From assembly GCF_014698965.1 (NCBI RefSeq), contig NZ_JACXAE010000093.1:17366-81365 (forward strand): a stretch of DNA of 64,000 bases, written 5' to 3'. Source of the stretch: Iningainema tapete BLCC-T55 (lineage in GTDB: Bacteria > Cyanobacteriota > Cyanobacteriia > Cyanobacteriales > Nostocaceae). Both the position numbers and the translations under genes were made by a program. Positions 35,304 to 44,637 of the stretch are shown piece by piece. The notes under the pieces were generated by a model that worked only from the letters and a program-made list of their open reading frames with translations, was not told where the DNA came from and made no database searches. Every line of letters begins with the position of its first letter. Position 1 is the first letter of the stretch.

Positions 35304-36794
35304 CTACAGGCGGCAGAATTTGCGATTGTTATCGTGATCGGGTTCTTGCCAAGAGTAAGCAAAATGACTCACTCCTCTTAATTGTGGTGCATATTGGCGA
35401 AGTGCTTGCATTTGCGCTTCTAGAGATGGACGCCCAGTAATTGACTGTCCCCACTGACCGGCTAATGCTGGAATTACTTGAGTACCTGGTTTTGCTTGGT
35501 TGATGACTCGCTGTACTTGCGCTAATATACAATTAACATTCCCGCAATTTCCGTAAGCCATTGGATGCCATTCAAAGGTACTTGGAAATCGATCCCAAGG
35601 TTGTAAGCGTGAATCAAAGCCTTGACCGACCATTTGGTTGCCGTCAGAGAAAAATACAACTCCTGTGGGGACACCTTGTTGCTGTGCTGGATAAGCAGCT
35701 AAATTGACAAAATCAAGGATACCTTGCATGGCGTGGGCGACTGCAAGCTGCCACAATTCAAGTTGCAAATTTGGTTGTCTACTAGTAACAGGAATGATCG
35801 CCTTTTGTTCAGAAGGCGGAATACGTCCTTGCCATAAAGGTTCTGCTTCTTGAGGATAAAGTTTATCAGCTTCTGCTACATCTCCTGCGGTAATATGTCC
35901 TTTACTCAAATAGCGACGAATTAATTCCAATCCTTTTTCATTTAACGCCCGACGAAATAAAGCTTGCTGAGTGGCTTCACTGTATAACCATAAATCTGTG
36001 ACTTTCGTGGCAATAGAATCGCTGCCTGCTTGGCGTGGATAGCGCACGTAGTCAAGTAGCAACCCATCCGGGCGACGACGCATCACTTCCTGTATCATTT
36101 GGTAGTAGTCACGTTTTGCTTGCAAGTTGTAGGGATCGATAAATACCTGAGAGCCGTTATCGACAACATATAAACTAGTTTGACCTTTGCCATTACGGGC
36201 GATCGCTCGTTCTCGATCTTGACGCTGAGCGTAAGTATAGCCGAAATTAGTGGTAAAAGCCCAAGCATAAACTTTCAGACCGCGCTCGCGCCCTTTTTGA
36301 ATTGCCATCGCTAGCAAATCTACATTTTCTGTGCCTGCGCTACGAACCACAGAAGGCCAAGCCGTCGGGTTAGCTGCTTTGGGCAACAGTACTTGCCCAT
36401 CATAAAAAGCTTCCAAATATACTTGATTATACCCTCTGTTGACAATGCGATCCATAACTTGATCGATTGCTCCCGGTTGAGCATCACAAGGATACAAACG
36501 TAACCAAATTGCTTGAACTTGCGGCCAATTGCGCGTGCGGCATTCTTGCAAAGCTTGTGCTTGTTGTTGCAGCAATTGTTGGTAGCGGCTTTGTGCTTCT
36601 TGATTGCCTTTGGTTGCTGACAACCGTAAGTTTTCTTTTTCTTGCGCTGCCTGGGGTGATAATTGACACAACTCTGTTAACTGCGCCTGTGCTGGTTGAA
36701 TCTTGACGTGGGTAGGCAGCAGACAACTGCTCACAAGAACAACCAACAGGCGTCGCCAGAACATTGTTGCAACATTCAAGACACTTTTGGACAT
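35304..36794 (-). CDS. Family 10-like glycosyl hydrolase, secreted
   Basis: The 496-residue protein has a leader (RRLLVVLVSSCLLPTHVKI) and a coiled Gln-rich stretch. A GHL10-type TIM barrel follows, starting at VQAIWLRLYPCDAQPGAIDQ and containing GYNQVYLEAFYDGQVLLPKA, GLKVYAWAFTTNFGYTYAQR and GLLLDYVRYPRQ. This family of putative polysaccharide or peptidoglycan-acting hydrolases is common in cyanobacteria. FVNLAAYPAQQQGVP and AYSWQEPDHD near the end belong to the same barrel. It is a single gene with repeats on one side; the substrate is not known. Confidence 0.82.
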   Translation of the reverse strand: MSKSVLNVATMFWRRLLVVLVSSCLLPTHVKIQPAQAQLTELCQLSPQAAQEKENLRLSATKGNQEAQSRYQQLLQQQAQALQECRTRNWPQVQAIWLRLYPCDAQPGAIDQVMDRIVNRGYNQVYLEAFYDGQVLLPKAANPTAWPSVVRSAGTENVDLLAMAIQKGRERGLKVYAWAFTTNFGYTYAQRQDRERAIARNGKGQTSLYVVDNGSQVFIDPYNLQAKRDYYQMIQEVMRRRPDGLLLDYVRYPRQAGSDSIATKVTDLWLYSEATQQALFRRALNEKGLELIRRYLSKGHITAGDVAEADKLYPQEAEPLWQGRIPPSEQKAIIPVTSRQPNLQLELWQLAVAHAMQGILDFVNLAAYPAQQQGVPTGVVFFSDGNQMVGQGFDSRLQPWDRFPSTFEWHPMAYGNCGNVNCILAQVQRVINQAKPGTQVIPALAGQWGQSITGRPSLEAQMQALRQYAPQLRGVSHFAYSWQEPDHDNNRKFCRL

Positions 36795-36982
36795 AAGTAA
36801 AACTACAAGGACAAAATTAATTTTTACTTTAACTCACACCTAGTTGGGTGCAATTTTGTTTGCGTGTATAAAATTTTAAACTAACAATAGGGGTTTTGAA
36901 GCCCACACATAAGAGACTTCATTACCCCTATTTCTGTTGCCAAATTTACTGATTTACTCAAAGGCAGAATGTAAAGAGTTGG

Positions 36983-37384
36983 TTAAGCCTCTCGTTTTAG
37001 TGCCGCTTCTACTTGATCAAACTCTTTTTTCAAACGGTTCTTGAGCTTTTGTGGCACAGGACGATTGGGGTAAGAACTATAATGTCCAGCCAGAGAGTTT
37101 AGGGCTGTACGTATAGTTGTAAAAGAACTCAAACCAGCAACGGAACTATTGCGCTGGTAGCGTGCGGCAAAATCATTAATTTTTTGCCGCGCCAGTGCTT
37201 GTTGTGATGTTTTATCAGGCGAATCTTGTGACAACTCAAGGGTATTGCGCAGGATATTAAGAATATCTAAAGTGTCTTGGCGATAATTCCCTGATAAACC
37301 ATCTGGACTAGAGCAGCCCACTAAGCCAATCACCACAACCAGAACCAGGGCAAGCAAACGTGACCAATAACGCTTCATAAACAT
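36983..37384 (-). CDS. psb27: Photosystem II assembly lipoprotein Psb27
   Basis: The 133-residue protein is a lipoprotein: the leader ends in LVGC, with Cys24 (Cys22 if the second Met starts). The four-helix Psb27 core follows (YRQDTLDILNILRNTLELSQ, KINDFAARYQRN, FTTIRTALNSLAGHYSSYPN, KKEFDQVEAALKREA). Psb27 binds the lumenal side of CP43 in PSII assembly and repair intermediates. It lies 24 bases after cofH on the same strand and may be cotranscribed with it. Confidence 0.95.
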   Translation of the reverse strand: MFMKRYWSRLLALVLVVVIGLVGCSSPDGLSGNYRQDTLDILNILRNTLELSQDSPDKTSQQALARQKINDFAARYQRNSSVAGLSSFTTIRTALNSLAGHYSSYPNRPVPQKLKNRLKKEFDQVEAALKREA

Positions 37385-37408
37385 GAGTGTGAAATACGTA
37401 AATCAACG

Positions 37409-38629
37409 TCAATGGTATCCTGGATTGGGATCGTAGGGATCATCATCGTAGAGACGCCCCGCCGGGGCGTCTGTACAGGGATTAGAAGTGAAATAATTCG
37501 TAACTCTTCGATAAAGAGTATCACGTTGTTGATAAGGTCGCTTGAGGGAAGCGATCGCACCTTGCAGAGACTCTACCGACATGCAAGTACCACCAATCGC
37601 GCCTGCCATTGTCGTGATGTGTTCTTCCATCAATGTACCACCAATATCGTTACAACCCCAACCTAAAGCTTGAGTTGCACCTTCTAAACCTAGCTTTACC
37701 CAACTTGGTTGATGATTTTGAATCCAATTGCCCAAAAAAATTCTCGCTACAGCGGTAAGTAGTAGTGCATCTGCTAAAACTGGCTGATCTCTTCCCACAC
37801 GGCGACGTAATGGTTTGGGCGCTTCTTTGCCAACAAAAGGTAATAAAATAAACTCACTAATCTGACTGGGATACTCTCGCTGAATAGCTGTTTGTTGAAG
37901 ACTGCGCAATTTTGCCAAATGTTTGATTTGTTGTTCTTTTGTCTCTATATGCCCCGATAACATTGTACTGGTGGTAGGCAAACCTAACTGATGAGCAGTA
38001 CTGACAATCTCCAACCAAGTCGCCGTATCAATTTTTTCTGGACAAATAACATGCCGCACCTCATCATCCAACACCTCAGCTGCTGTTCCCGGCATTGAGT
38101 CAACCCCAGCATTCTGCAAAGCTGCAATTACATCAATATACTCAAGTCCATCTTCTCGTGAGATAAATTGTACCTCCTGAGGAGAAAAAGCGTGTAGGTG
38201 TAATTGGGGAAATTCCTGCTTAATAGTTTCCACTAACTTTAGGTAATAAAGTAAAGATTTACCATTCACCTTTGCTTTTTGATTCAATCCCCCTTGCATA
38301 CAGATTTCTGTTGCACCCTGCGCTACAGCATCTTTTACCTTTGCTAAAATTTGCACTTCTTCTAACGAGTAAGCATCCTCTTCACCTTCATCTCGACGGA
38401 AAGCACAGAAACTACAGTGCTGCTCACAAATATTGGTAAAGTTAATATTACGGTTAATTACGTAGGTAACAGTGTCGCCCACTTGTTGTTGACGTAGTTT
38501 ATCAGCTCCATCACGAATAGTAGCGATCGCACTTGGGTCAGTTTGTTGTAATAATACCACTCCTTCTTCAGGAGATAAATCATTGCCCATGAGGGCACGC
38601 TCAAGAATAGCATCAATTGCGGTAGACAC
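37409..38629 (-). CDS. cofH: F0 synthase subunit CofH with a repeat-encoded C-terminus
   Basis: This radical SAM enzyme, with CofG, makes the deazaflavin chromophore (F0) used in coenzyme F420 and photolyases. The [4Fe-4S] cluster motif CxxxCxxC is Cys68, Cys72 and Cys75 ([19 protein letters not shown]). [21 protein letters not shown] and [16 protein letters not shown] are family signatures. The start is a GTG. The last 25 residues include [17 protein letters not shown], encoded by a GTAGAGACG-type palindrome inserted in frame at 37448-37476. The enzyme core is intact, so activity is probably kept. No cofG is in the window. Confidence 0.93.
   Translation of the reverse strand: MSTAIDAILERALMGNDLSPEEGVVLLQQTDPSAIATIRDGADKLRQQQVGDTVTYVINRNINFTNICEQHCSFCAFRRDEGEEDAYSLEEVQILAKVKDAVAQGATEICMQGGLNQKAKVNGKSLLYYLKLVETIKQEFPQLHLHAFSPQEVQFISREDGLEYIDVIAALQNAGVDSMPGTAAEVLDDEVRHVICPEKIDTATWLEIVSTAHQLGLPTTSTMLSGHIETKEQQIKHLAKLRSLQQTAIQREYPSQISEFILLPFVGKEAPKPLRRRVGRDQPVLADALLLTAVARIFLGNWIQNHQPSWVKLGLEGATQALGWGCNDIGGTLMEEHITTMAGAIGGTCMSVESLQGAIASLKRPYQQRDTLYRRVTNYFTSNPCTDAPAGRLYDDDPYDPNPGYH
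37448..37476. repeat. GTAGAGACG-type palindrome, copy 4, inside cofH
   Basis: GTAGAGACGCCCC and GGGGCGTCTGTAC pair around GCC. On the - strand it reads in frame as [10 protein letters not shown] within the CofH tail. Confidence 0.85.
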
Positions 38630-38696
38630 AGATAATTGTTAGCCAAACATATATACCATTTTAGATTATAATTCTTGCCATTTGATTAATGAATAT

Positions 38697-38819
38697 TTTT
38701 AACCACAGATGCACACAGATAAACACCGATAAATTAACGGACATATGCCTCAACAGGAGGGGGAACTCCCGCAAGATAGTGTCCTCATCTGTGTGCATCT
38801 GTGTTAATCTGTGGTTAAT
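38697..38819. repeat. Inverted repeat with ACCACAGAT / ATCTGTGGT ends
   Basis: The left end reads TTAACCACAGATGCACACAG and the right end reads CATCTGTGTTAATCTGTGGT and TAA, which are near-complementary over about 30 bases. Between them lie about 55 bases with a hairpin (GGGGAACTCCC). It looks like a small non-coding inverted-repeat element between cofH and the GT87-like gene. Confidence 0.6.
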
Positions 38820-38821
38820 TT

Positions 38822-40081
38822 TCAAATCTCCGTCCTTGTTAGACGCTGGCTATTAGCTCGTAAATTGATATGTGGACGGTTATCTAAAAATACCCATATA
38901 CTTAATCCTAATATTAAAAAATTGCGTAAATTTAGCCATAATACTTTTGCATAATCTAGCTGCCGAAAACTCCCGACTGACAGCATTATGTAGGTAGTGA
39001 TACAAACTGCCAACATTAAAAATGCTTGACGTAAATTCAAAAGTGCTGCCAAGGGAATTATCCAGACAAGATATTGAGGAGAAAATACCTTATTAGTAAT
39101 AATAAATATTAACAAAGCCAGCATTGTATATATTATCAAACTATTACTTTTTACCAATTCGCTTGTGAAACGTTCTTGTCTAAATCGGTAAAAGCAATTG
39201 ATTAACATTACACCATATATAACAATAAAGAACCAAGGCAGTAAATGCAGCACCGTATTACTTAGAGGAGAAACTATATCTCGCGAACCGTAACTAGCAA
39301 CTGTTTTAGCTTCTATTAATCCCCACCTATGCCCAAAGGCAATTATACCAGCGAAAAAAGATTCTATTTGCAAACCACGTGCTTTATGGTAGCTCAAAAA
39401 AGAAAATAGCCGCTCATGAGTTACTATAAAAAATGGTAGTAAAATTAGACCTACTGTACCTATTGTTCCTATCCATAAATTTAACAAGGCACGGTGTGCT
39501 TTGTTAGCAAGATAGTATACAGTAAATATAGGTAGCAAAATTACCGGATAAAGTTTAGCCGCAATCCCAAATCCAAGAGAAATACCAGCTTCTGTTGGGC
39601 GAGTAGATATAACACTTACTAAACCTAAAACAGTTAATACTGTAGGAAATAAGTCATATCGCCAAAGCATAACTGGTGCAATACAGAGAGCAAACAGTGT
39701 ATAAAATGCTAACGCTATTATTTTTTTTCGTTGAGAGTATGATGACATAAGTTTTAGCATTAACAACATATTAATGGTGCTAAATACTATATTTTCTAAT
39801 AAAAAGAAAAATGCATATATATAGTAATTATTAGTTAATCCCAATGTAAAAATTCGCGGTATTGCAAAAGCCACCAAAGCAAAAGGAGGATACTCCAACG
39901 CAAAATCTCTGTAAGGTAACTTACCTTCTATTAAATAAAGCGAAGATTTATAATATAAACTCAAATCATGAGTACTCAAATTACCACGAAGAGTAAAAAT
40001 ACCCACAATCAACAACCCTACAAATTGAATAACTAAAATCCGCAAAATCCAATTATTGAATAATTTTTTTGGCGCTAACAT
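38822..40081 (-). CDS. GT87-like membrane glycosyltransferase (DUF2029)
   Basis: The 419-residue protein has about ten transmembrane helices and the DUF2029/GT87 hallmarks: HDLSLYYKSSLYLIEGKLPY in the first loop with Asp, then YRDFALEYPPFALV and a middle KLYPVILLPIFTVYYLA. GT87 enzymes, such as mycobacterial PimE, use polyprenol-phosphate mannose outside the membrane. The donor here is unknown. It is the last of a - strand pair, 27 bases after the GT39-like gene at 40109, so the two probably build the same glycan. Confidence 0.82.
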   Translation of the reverse strand: MLAPKKLFNNWILRILVIQFVGLLIVGIFTLRGNLSTHDLSLYYKSSLYLIEGKLPYRDFALEYPPFALVAFAIPRIFTLGLTNNYYIYAFFFLLENIVFSTINMLLMLKLMSSYSQRKKIIALAFYTLFALCIAPVMLWRYDLFPTVLTVLGLVSVISTRPTEAGISLGFGIAAKLYPVILLPIFTVYYLANKAHRALLNLWIGTIGTVGLILLPFFIVTHERLFSFLSYHKARGLQIESFFAGIIAFGHRWGLIEAKTVASYGSRDIVSPLSNTVLHLLPWFFIVIYGVMLINCFYRFRQERFTSELVKSNSLIIYTMLALLIFIITNKVFSPQYLVWIIPLAALLNLRQAFLMLAVCITTYIMLSVGSFRQLDYAKVLWLNLRNFLILGLSIWVFLDNRPHINLRANSQRLTRTEI

Positions 40082-40108
40082 ACTAATTGCTCCTTCTGCC
40101 CTCTGCCT

Positions 40109-41704
40109 TTATTGACTCACTCGCCATAATCTACCTTTTTTGTAAACACTATCAAGCTGAGCTATCTTCTCAAGCTCAGATTTAAATCTTGGCGAAGGAT
40201 TATATAAAAACACATCGCTAAACCCATTAGGAATATTAGGAATATTTGGTTCAATTACCAACTGCATCTGTACTTTTTGCTCAAGCAAATGACTGAGAGA
40301 TAGTAAATCACCGATATTGAGGGAATAATTACTGCTAATTAACAGAGGTTTGCTAGTATTATTAATGATTTGTGCTATTTGCGGATTGGCATGACTACCT
40401 TTATTCCACCATGTTTGTGCTTGGGAACTAATTGTAATTGAGATAACTCCAATAGAAATTATCGCTACCATTAAAAATTGCCAAAACTTGCGACTGGCTA
40501 GTTTAGCAGAGATAATTTGAGTTGATAACAAGTAAGTGACAGCTAATTGAATGCCTAGATAACAAGGGATGATATATCTAGCTCGTACACTTAACTTACC
40601 GCCAAGAATTAAATCAGATAAAATCAAAGTTAAAGCTGGCACGAATGTCAATGTGAAAACAAACAACCATTGCACTTTTGTGGCGCGGCGGTAGAGAAAT
40701 ACAAATGAAAATACTACTAAGATTAGTATGAGGGGAATTAAATATCTACCCCAACGTAAAAGCGGAATCTGTAAATCGGGAAAAAATGGTTCGTAACGCC
40801 AAAAATCGCCAAATAAATTAGTGATATTAGTAATCCAACCAGAAACTAAATTAGATAAAGATTGTCTTTTTTGGGCGCTGGCTGTTGTGTCATCAATTTG
40901 AGCAAAGTTACTGATGAGTACTACTATCCAAGGTAGAAAAGTCAGAAATCCAGCACTAGTAGCAAGCAAATAAGCTCTGACTGTTTTGGTGAAACGACGC
41001 TCCAGGGCAAATACGTATATAGCATGAGCGATCGCCACCAATCCTGAGAACAAAAAAGTATATAATCCTAGTGCTACTGTAACAGCATAAATTCCCCAAA
41101 GCTGCTTGTTACCCAGTTGGATGCAACGTAGCAGTGTAGCACTTCCTAGCAAAATAATTACAGTCCATAAACTGAATTGTCGTGCTTCTTGGGCATATAA
41201 TACGTCGAAAGGAGAAACTGATATAATTCCTATGCCCACCCATCCTGCTAATGGTGTTTCAAATAATTCTCGGCAAAGCCAGTAGAAGCAAGGAAAAACG
41301 AGTAAGCTGATAACAACTGATAGGCTTCTTGATGCGGCGACAGAATTACCAAAAATTTGTACCCATAATCTGTCCATTACGTAATATAGTGGAGGATGTT
41401 GAGCATCTTCCACTGCCAAAGATTTGACGGTATCTAATACACTTTTATCTGATGGGTACTGATACTTCTTGATGGATTCAACAGCAATTGTTCTGCCATC
41501 AAAAACATTTTGCACAAATTCCTGCTTTGTATAACCAGAAATTCGCAACCCGGTGTAAGCTTCATCATGCCAGTATACTTTTCGCTCAAGATTACAAACG
41601 CGAAAAAAAACTCCCAGTAGTAGGACAATAATGATGAATAACCTGAGCCATTTTGGTAAAAGCCTTTGGGAAAAGACTTGTTGTCTTTTTGCCGTCGTTA
41701 GCAT
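40109..41704 (-). CDS. GT39-type membrane glycosyltransferase (paralogue B)
   Basis: The 531-residue protein is a GT-C enzyme with the DE motif in YWHDEAYTGLRISGYTKQEF, then EDAQHPPLYYVMDRLW and SPFDVLYAQEARQFSLW. These match paralogue A (33265-34842) almost word for word, so the two arose by duplication. About eleven transmembrane helices precede a short soluble tail (FSDVFLYNPSPRF). It is first of the pair with the GT87-like gene. The lipid-linked sugar donor and acceptor are unknown. Confidence 0.88.
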   Translation of the reverse strand: MLTTAKRQQVFSQRLLPKWLRLFIIIVLLLGVFFRVCNLERKVYWHDEAYTGLRISGYTKQEFVQNVFDGRTIAVESIKKYQYPSDKSVLDTVKSLAVEDAQHPPLYYVMDRLWVQIFGNSVAASRSLSVVISLLVFPCFYWLCRELFETPLAGWVGIGIISVSPFDVLYAQEARQFSLWTVIILLGSATLLRCIQLGNKQLWGIYAVTVALGLYTFLFSGLVAIAHAIYVFALERRFTKTVRAYLLATSAGFLTFLPWIVVLISNFAQIDDTTASAQKRQSLSNLVSGWITNITNLFGDFWRYEPFFPDLQIPLLRWGRYLIPLILILVVFSFVFLYRRATKVQWLFVFTLTFVPALTLILSDLILGGKLSVRARYIIPCYLGIQLAVTYLLSTQIISAKLASRKFWQFLMVAIISIGVISITISSQAQTWWNKGSHANPQIAQIINNTSKPLLISSNYSLNIGDLLSLSHLLEQKVQMQLVIEPNIPNIPNGFSDVFLYNPSPRFKSELEKIAQLDSVYKKGRLWRVSQ

Positions 41705-41812
41705 TACGCTGGAACAATTTGTTTAGCTCCAGTTATTGTCTGTGTTTTCCCCAGGTATGTCAAATGTATAACTATAGCTTGAGGTATACTACTTTAGTAA
41801 GAAAATTATGAC

Positions 41813-41840
41813 GTAGAGACTTCGTATTTCGCGTCTCTAC
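41813..41840. repeat. GTAGAGACG-type palindrome, copy 5 (degenerate)
   Basis: GTAGAGACTTCG and GCGTCTCTAC flank a weakly pairing centre. It lies in the divergent gap between two glycosyltransferase genes. Confidence 0.7.
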
Positions 41841-41933
41841 AAGATTTGTAGATAACCCATAATCAACAAACGAGAACTTAAACACCAAATTTAACGTCTG
41901 ATGTCTGTAAATTAAAGTGTAAATAACATAGCT

Positions 41934-43637
41934 ATGGCGGCTCTACGCGATTCCCGGTGGCTTCATCCCTTACTACTGTTAGGTTGGCTAGCCATCGGTA
42001 TCGGCTTGCGCTTAACTAACTTGACAGCTAAACCCCCTTGGACTGATGAGTTTTCTACTCTAGTATTTAGCTTAGGCAATAGTTTTTTGCCAGTACCGCT
42101 AGATCAACCCATTTCTGTAGATGTTTTATTGCAACCACTGATACCACAAGTTAGTAATAGTGTCAAGGATGTATGGTTACATTTGTTTACTGAAAGTAAC
42201 CATCCACCACTATACTTTATACTTGCTCATGGGTGGATGCAATTGTTTCCGAAACAAGAGGGTTTAGTATCATTATGGGGAGCGCGATCGCTTGCTGCCA
42301 TAATTGGTGCATTATCCATCCCAGCTATTTATGCTTTGGGTTGGGTAGCATTTCGCTCCCGGATAGTCAGCCATATAGCTGCGGCAATAATGGCAATCTC
42401 ACCCTATGGAATCTTCTTAGCACAAGAAGCGCGTCATTACACTTTAGCAATTCTTTGGGTAATTGCTTCCTTTACTTGCCTAGTAATTGCTACTCGTCAC
42501 ATCCAAAATCGTACTGAGATACCGATTTGGATAGCACTTTCATGGGTAGTAATTAATGCTTTAGGCATTGCCACTCATTACTTCTTCACCCTCACCCTCT
42601 GTGCCGAAGCACTAGTTTTGATTTTTTTTGCTTGGCATCCCCTCTTTCTGTCTCCCCCTTGGCGTCGTATCTACGCCGTCGCTGCTGGTACATCTGTATC
42701 AGGGTTAGTTTGGCTACCAATGTTTTTACAAAACAGCTATGGGGGTAAGTTGACAGAGTGGATTCAAAGCCCTCGTAGTGGCTTAGCTTGGTTAAGTCCA
42801 ATTTTTCAAGCTTTTGCTGCTTGGCTTACCATGCTTTATTTACTACCAGTAGAATCACCACACCTTGCGATTGTGATTATCTCTGGGTTAGTAATGTTGA
42901 TTTTCTTGATTTGGGCTTTGCCAATTCTGATTCGTGGTTGGAAAATACAAGCGGAGGAACCACAAACCCGTCTGATGACTATGGTGTTGAGCGGAGTGGT
43001 GTTGGCAGCAGTTTCTTTGTTCTTTATCTTTACTTACTTTTTCGGAATTGATTTAACAAGAGGCGCACGCTATAACTTTGTCTATTTTCCGGCTGTGATA
43101 GTTTTGCTGGGAGCAAGTCTTGCTGTTTGTTGGTGTGGCAAGAATAAGATTAACAGATGGGGAGTAAATGGAAAAACAACTGTTGCGATCGTTTTATTGA
43201 TGGGATTGGCAAGTGCTGTCACAGTTGTTTGCAATCTGGGTTATCAGAAATATTACCGCCCAGATTTATTTGTGCAACTAATTCAAGCACAATCTCGTGT
43301 ACCAGTTTTAATTTCTACGACTCAGAAAACTCATGTACAAATTGGGGAAATGATGGGGGTGGCAAGGGAGTTTAAATTTCAAAATTCCGAATCCCGTAGA
43401 GACGCTCCGCCGGAGCGTCTCTACAGTATGCCCCAATTTCTCCTCGCACATCAAGACAAAGATCCTAGTACTTCGACGACTGCTGTACAAAACGCCTTAA
43501 AGTCGTTACCTCGTCCTTTGGATTTATGGTTAGTAAATTTTTATGCCAATGAACCCGAAGAAGTGAAAAATTGTGTTGCCGAAACTCAATTGCCACCAAT
43601 CAATGGATATGAGTATAAGTTATATCATTGTACATGA
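41934..43637 (+). CDS. GT39-type membrane glycosyltransferase with a repeat insertion
   Basis: The 567-residue protein has the same fold as its two - strand neighbours but is more distant: WTDEFSTLVFSLGNSF carries the Asp-Glu, then ESNHPPLYFILAHGWM and GIFLAQEARHYTLAIL. About eleven transmembrane helices end near residue 435. In the soluble tail, RRDAPPERLYS (near 489-499) is encoded by a GTAGAGACG-type palindrome inserted in frame. The frame stays open, so the protein is probably made with this extra loop. It diverges from the pair at 38822-41704. Confidence 0.85.
   Translation: MAALRDSRWLHPLLLLGWLAIGIGLRLTNLTAKPPWTDEFSTLVFSLGNSFLPVPLDQPISVDVLLQPLIPQVSNSVKDVWLHLFTESNHPPLYFILAHGWMQLFPKQEGLVSLWGARSLAAIIGALSIPAIYALGWVAFRSRIVSHIAAAIMAISPYGIFLAQEARHYTLAILWVIASFTCLVIATRHIQNRTEIPIWIALSWVVINALGIATHYFFTLTLCAEALVLIFFAWHPLFLSPPWRRIYAVAAGTSVSGLVWLPMFLQNSYGGKLTEWIQSPRSGLAWLSPIFQAFAAWLTMLYLLPVESPHLAIVIISGLVMLIFLIWALPILIRGWKIQAEEPQTRLMTMVLSGVVLAAVSLFFIFTYFFGIDLTRGARYNFVYFPAVIVLLGASLAVCWCGKNKINRWGVNGKTTVAIVLLMGLASAVTVVCNLGYQKYYRPDLFVQLIQAQSRVPVLISTTQKTHVQIGEMMGVAREFKFQNSESRRDAPPERLYSMPQFLLAHQDKDPSTSTTAVQNALKSLPRPLDLWLVNFYANEPEEVKNCVAETQLPPINGYEYKLYHCT
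43396..43424. repeat. GTAGAGACG-type palindrome, copy 6, inside a glycosyltransferase gene
   Basis: GTAGAGACGCTCC and GGAGCGTCTCTAC form a perfect palindrome around GCC, read in frame as RRDAPPERLY. Confidence 0.9.
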
Positions 43638-43671
43638 GCGGTAGGGGCACGGCTAGCCTTTGCCCCTACGG

Positions 43672-44262
43672 TTAATTTTCGGGCAGAGGTGAAGAACTTG
43701 CGATCGCTCGTAAATTTTGACAGCGAATTAATTCGGTAAAACTTAATCCCGAACGTCCTTCAATTTTTGCCGCTGCTTCAATGGCGGATAATAAATGTTG
43801 AGCTGCTTGTGCTTCTGAGTAACCCCGGCGCTGGGCGACACGAATAGCGGTTGTGTCAGCAACAATTTCTGACTCTTGAGAACGATTACCGCGCCAGATG
43901 CGTAGTATCGCTAGAGAAGTTAAACCTAATGCTACAACTATACCCACCGCATCTTTTTGCGCTGATTCGACAAACCCGCCTAAAAGCCCAGCTAAGGCAA
44001 CACCTTGATAAATATCTGGCTTAAACCACTTAACTCCTGTTAACCAACTAACTGTACGTAACAGTAGTAAATCGCGTTGGGGCTTTGTCAGACGACGCCA
44101 CAAATCAAAATTAATCTTAATTGGTCGATCTTGTTCCCAAGGTAGCGGAAATGAGGCATCAATAACTTTTGTCTGCTCCGGCTTGCTGACAATTTTTGTT
44201 GTCATGCGTCCAGAAGCAGGCATGATATCTAACAAACGGCGAATTTCAACGTTGGACTCCAT
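43672..44262 (-). CDS. DUF3318 domain protein
   Basis: The 196-residue protein belongs to a family restricted to cyanobacteria and their relatives. The front (VEIRRLLDIMPASGRM) is its signature; WRRLTKPQRDLLLLRTVSWL follows, then two hydrophobic segments (about 95-135, YQGVALAGLLGGFVESAQK and VGIVVALGLTSLAILRIW) and a helical tail. A thylakoid or plasma membrane location is likely. The function is unknown. It diverges from the small zinc-ribbon gene at 44309. Confidence 0.88.
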   Translation of the reverse strand: MESNVEIRRLLDIMPASGRMTTKIVSKPEQTKVIDASFPLPWEQDRPIKINFDLWRRLTKPQRDLLLLRTVSWLTGVKWFKPDIYQGVALAGLLGGFVESAQKDAVGIVVALGLTSLAILRIWRGNRSQESEIVADTTAIRVAQRRGYSEAQAAQHLLSAIEAAAKIEGRSGLSFTELIRCQNLRAIASSSPLPEN

Positions 44263-44308
44263 GAAATAATTGTATATTGGTTTGAGTATGAAATAGTACT
44301 ATTCCTTC

Positions 44309-44566
44309 ATGGATGCTTTTGCCCCTTTACCACCTGAATGGACGAACAAAGCAACTCACGCCTATGAGTTTTGCTGTCCTAGCTGTCATTCAAGTAGCCG
44401 AGAAGCTATAAAAGTCTGGATTAATCGGCGATCGCCTGTAATTACAGAAGATCATCGCCGCAAATGGCAGGAGTTTTACCATTGTCACTGCGGTTGTGCG
44501 TGGTGGGCTTGGAGTAGCGATCGTCCCCCTACCGATTTGTCACAACGCGATTACCACCCCACATAA
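44309..44566 (+). CDS. Small zinc-ribbon-like hypothetical protein
   Basis: The 85-residue protein has CCPSCHSSSREA and, 40 residues later, YHCHCGCAWWAWSSDRPP. This gives CxxC and CxC pairs that could hold one zinc. The front (MDAFAPLPPEWTNKATHAYE) is typical of a conserved cyanobacterial hypothetical. It is transcribed away from the DUF3318 gene, with 46 bases between starts. Its role is unknown. Confidence 0.75.
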   Translation: MDAFAPLPPEWTNKATHAYEFCCPSCHSSSREAIKVWINRRSPVITEDHRRKWQEFYHCHCGCAWWAWSSDRPPTDLSQRDYHPT

Positions 44567-44572
44567 TATAAT

Positions 44573-44600
44573 GTAGAGACGTTACATGTAACGTCTCTAC
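44573..44600. repeat. GTAGAGACG-type palindrome, copy 7
   Basis: GTAGAGACGTTACA and TGTAACGTCTCTAC form a perfect 28-base palindrome 7 bases after the stop of the zinc-ribbon gene. It sits between convergent genes. Confidence 0.9.
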
Positions 44601-44637
44601 ATTGTGGCCCCCAACAGGGCGTCTTCACATTAACCTA

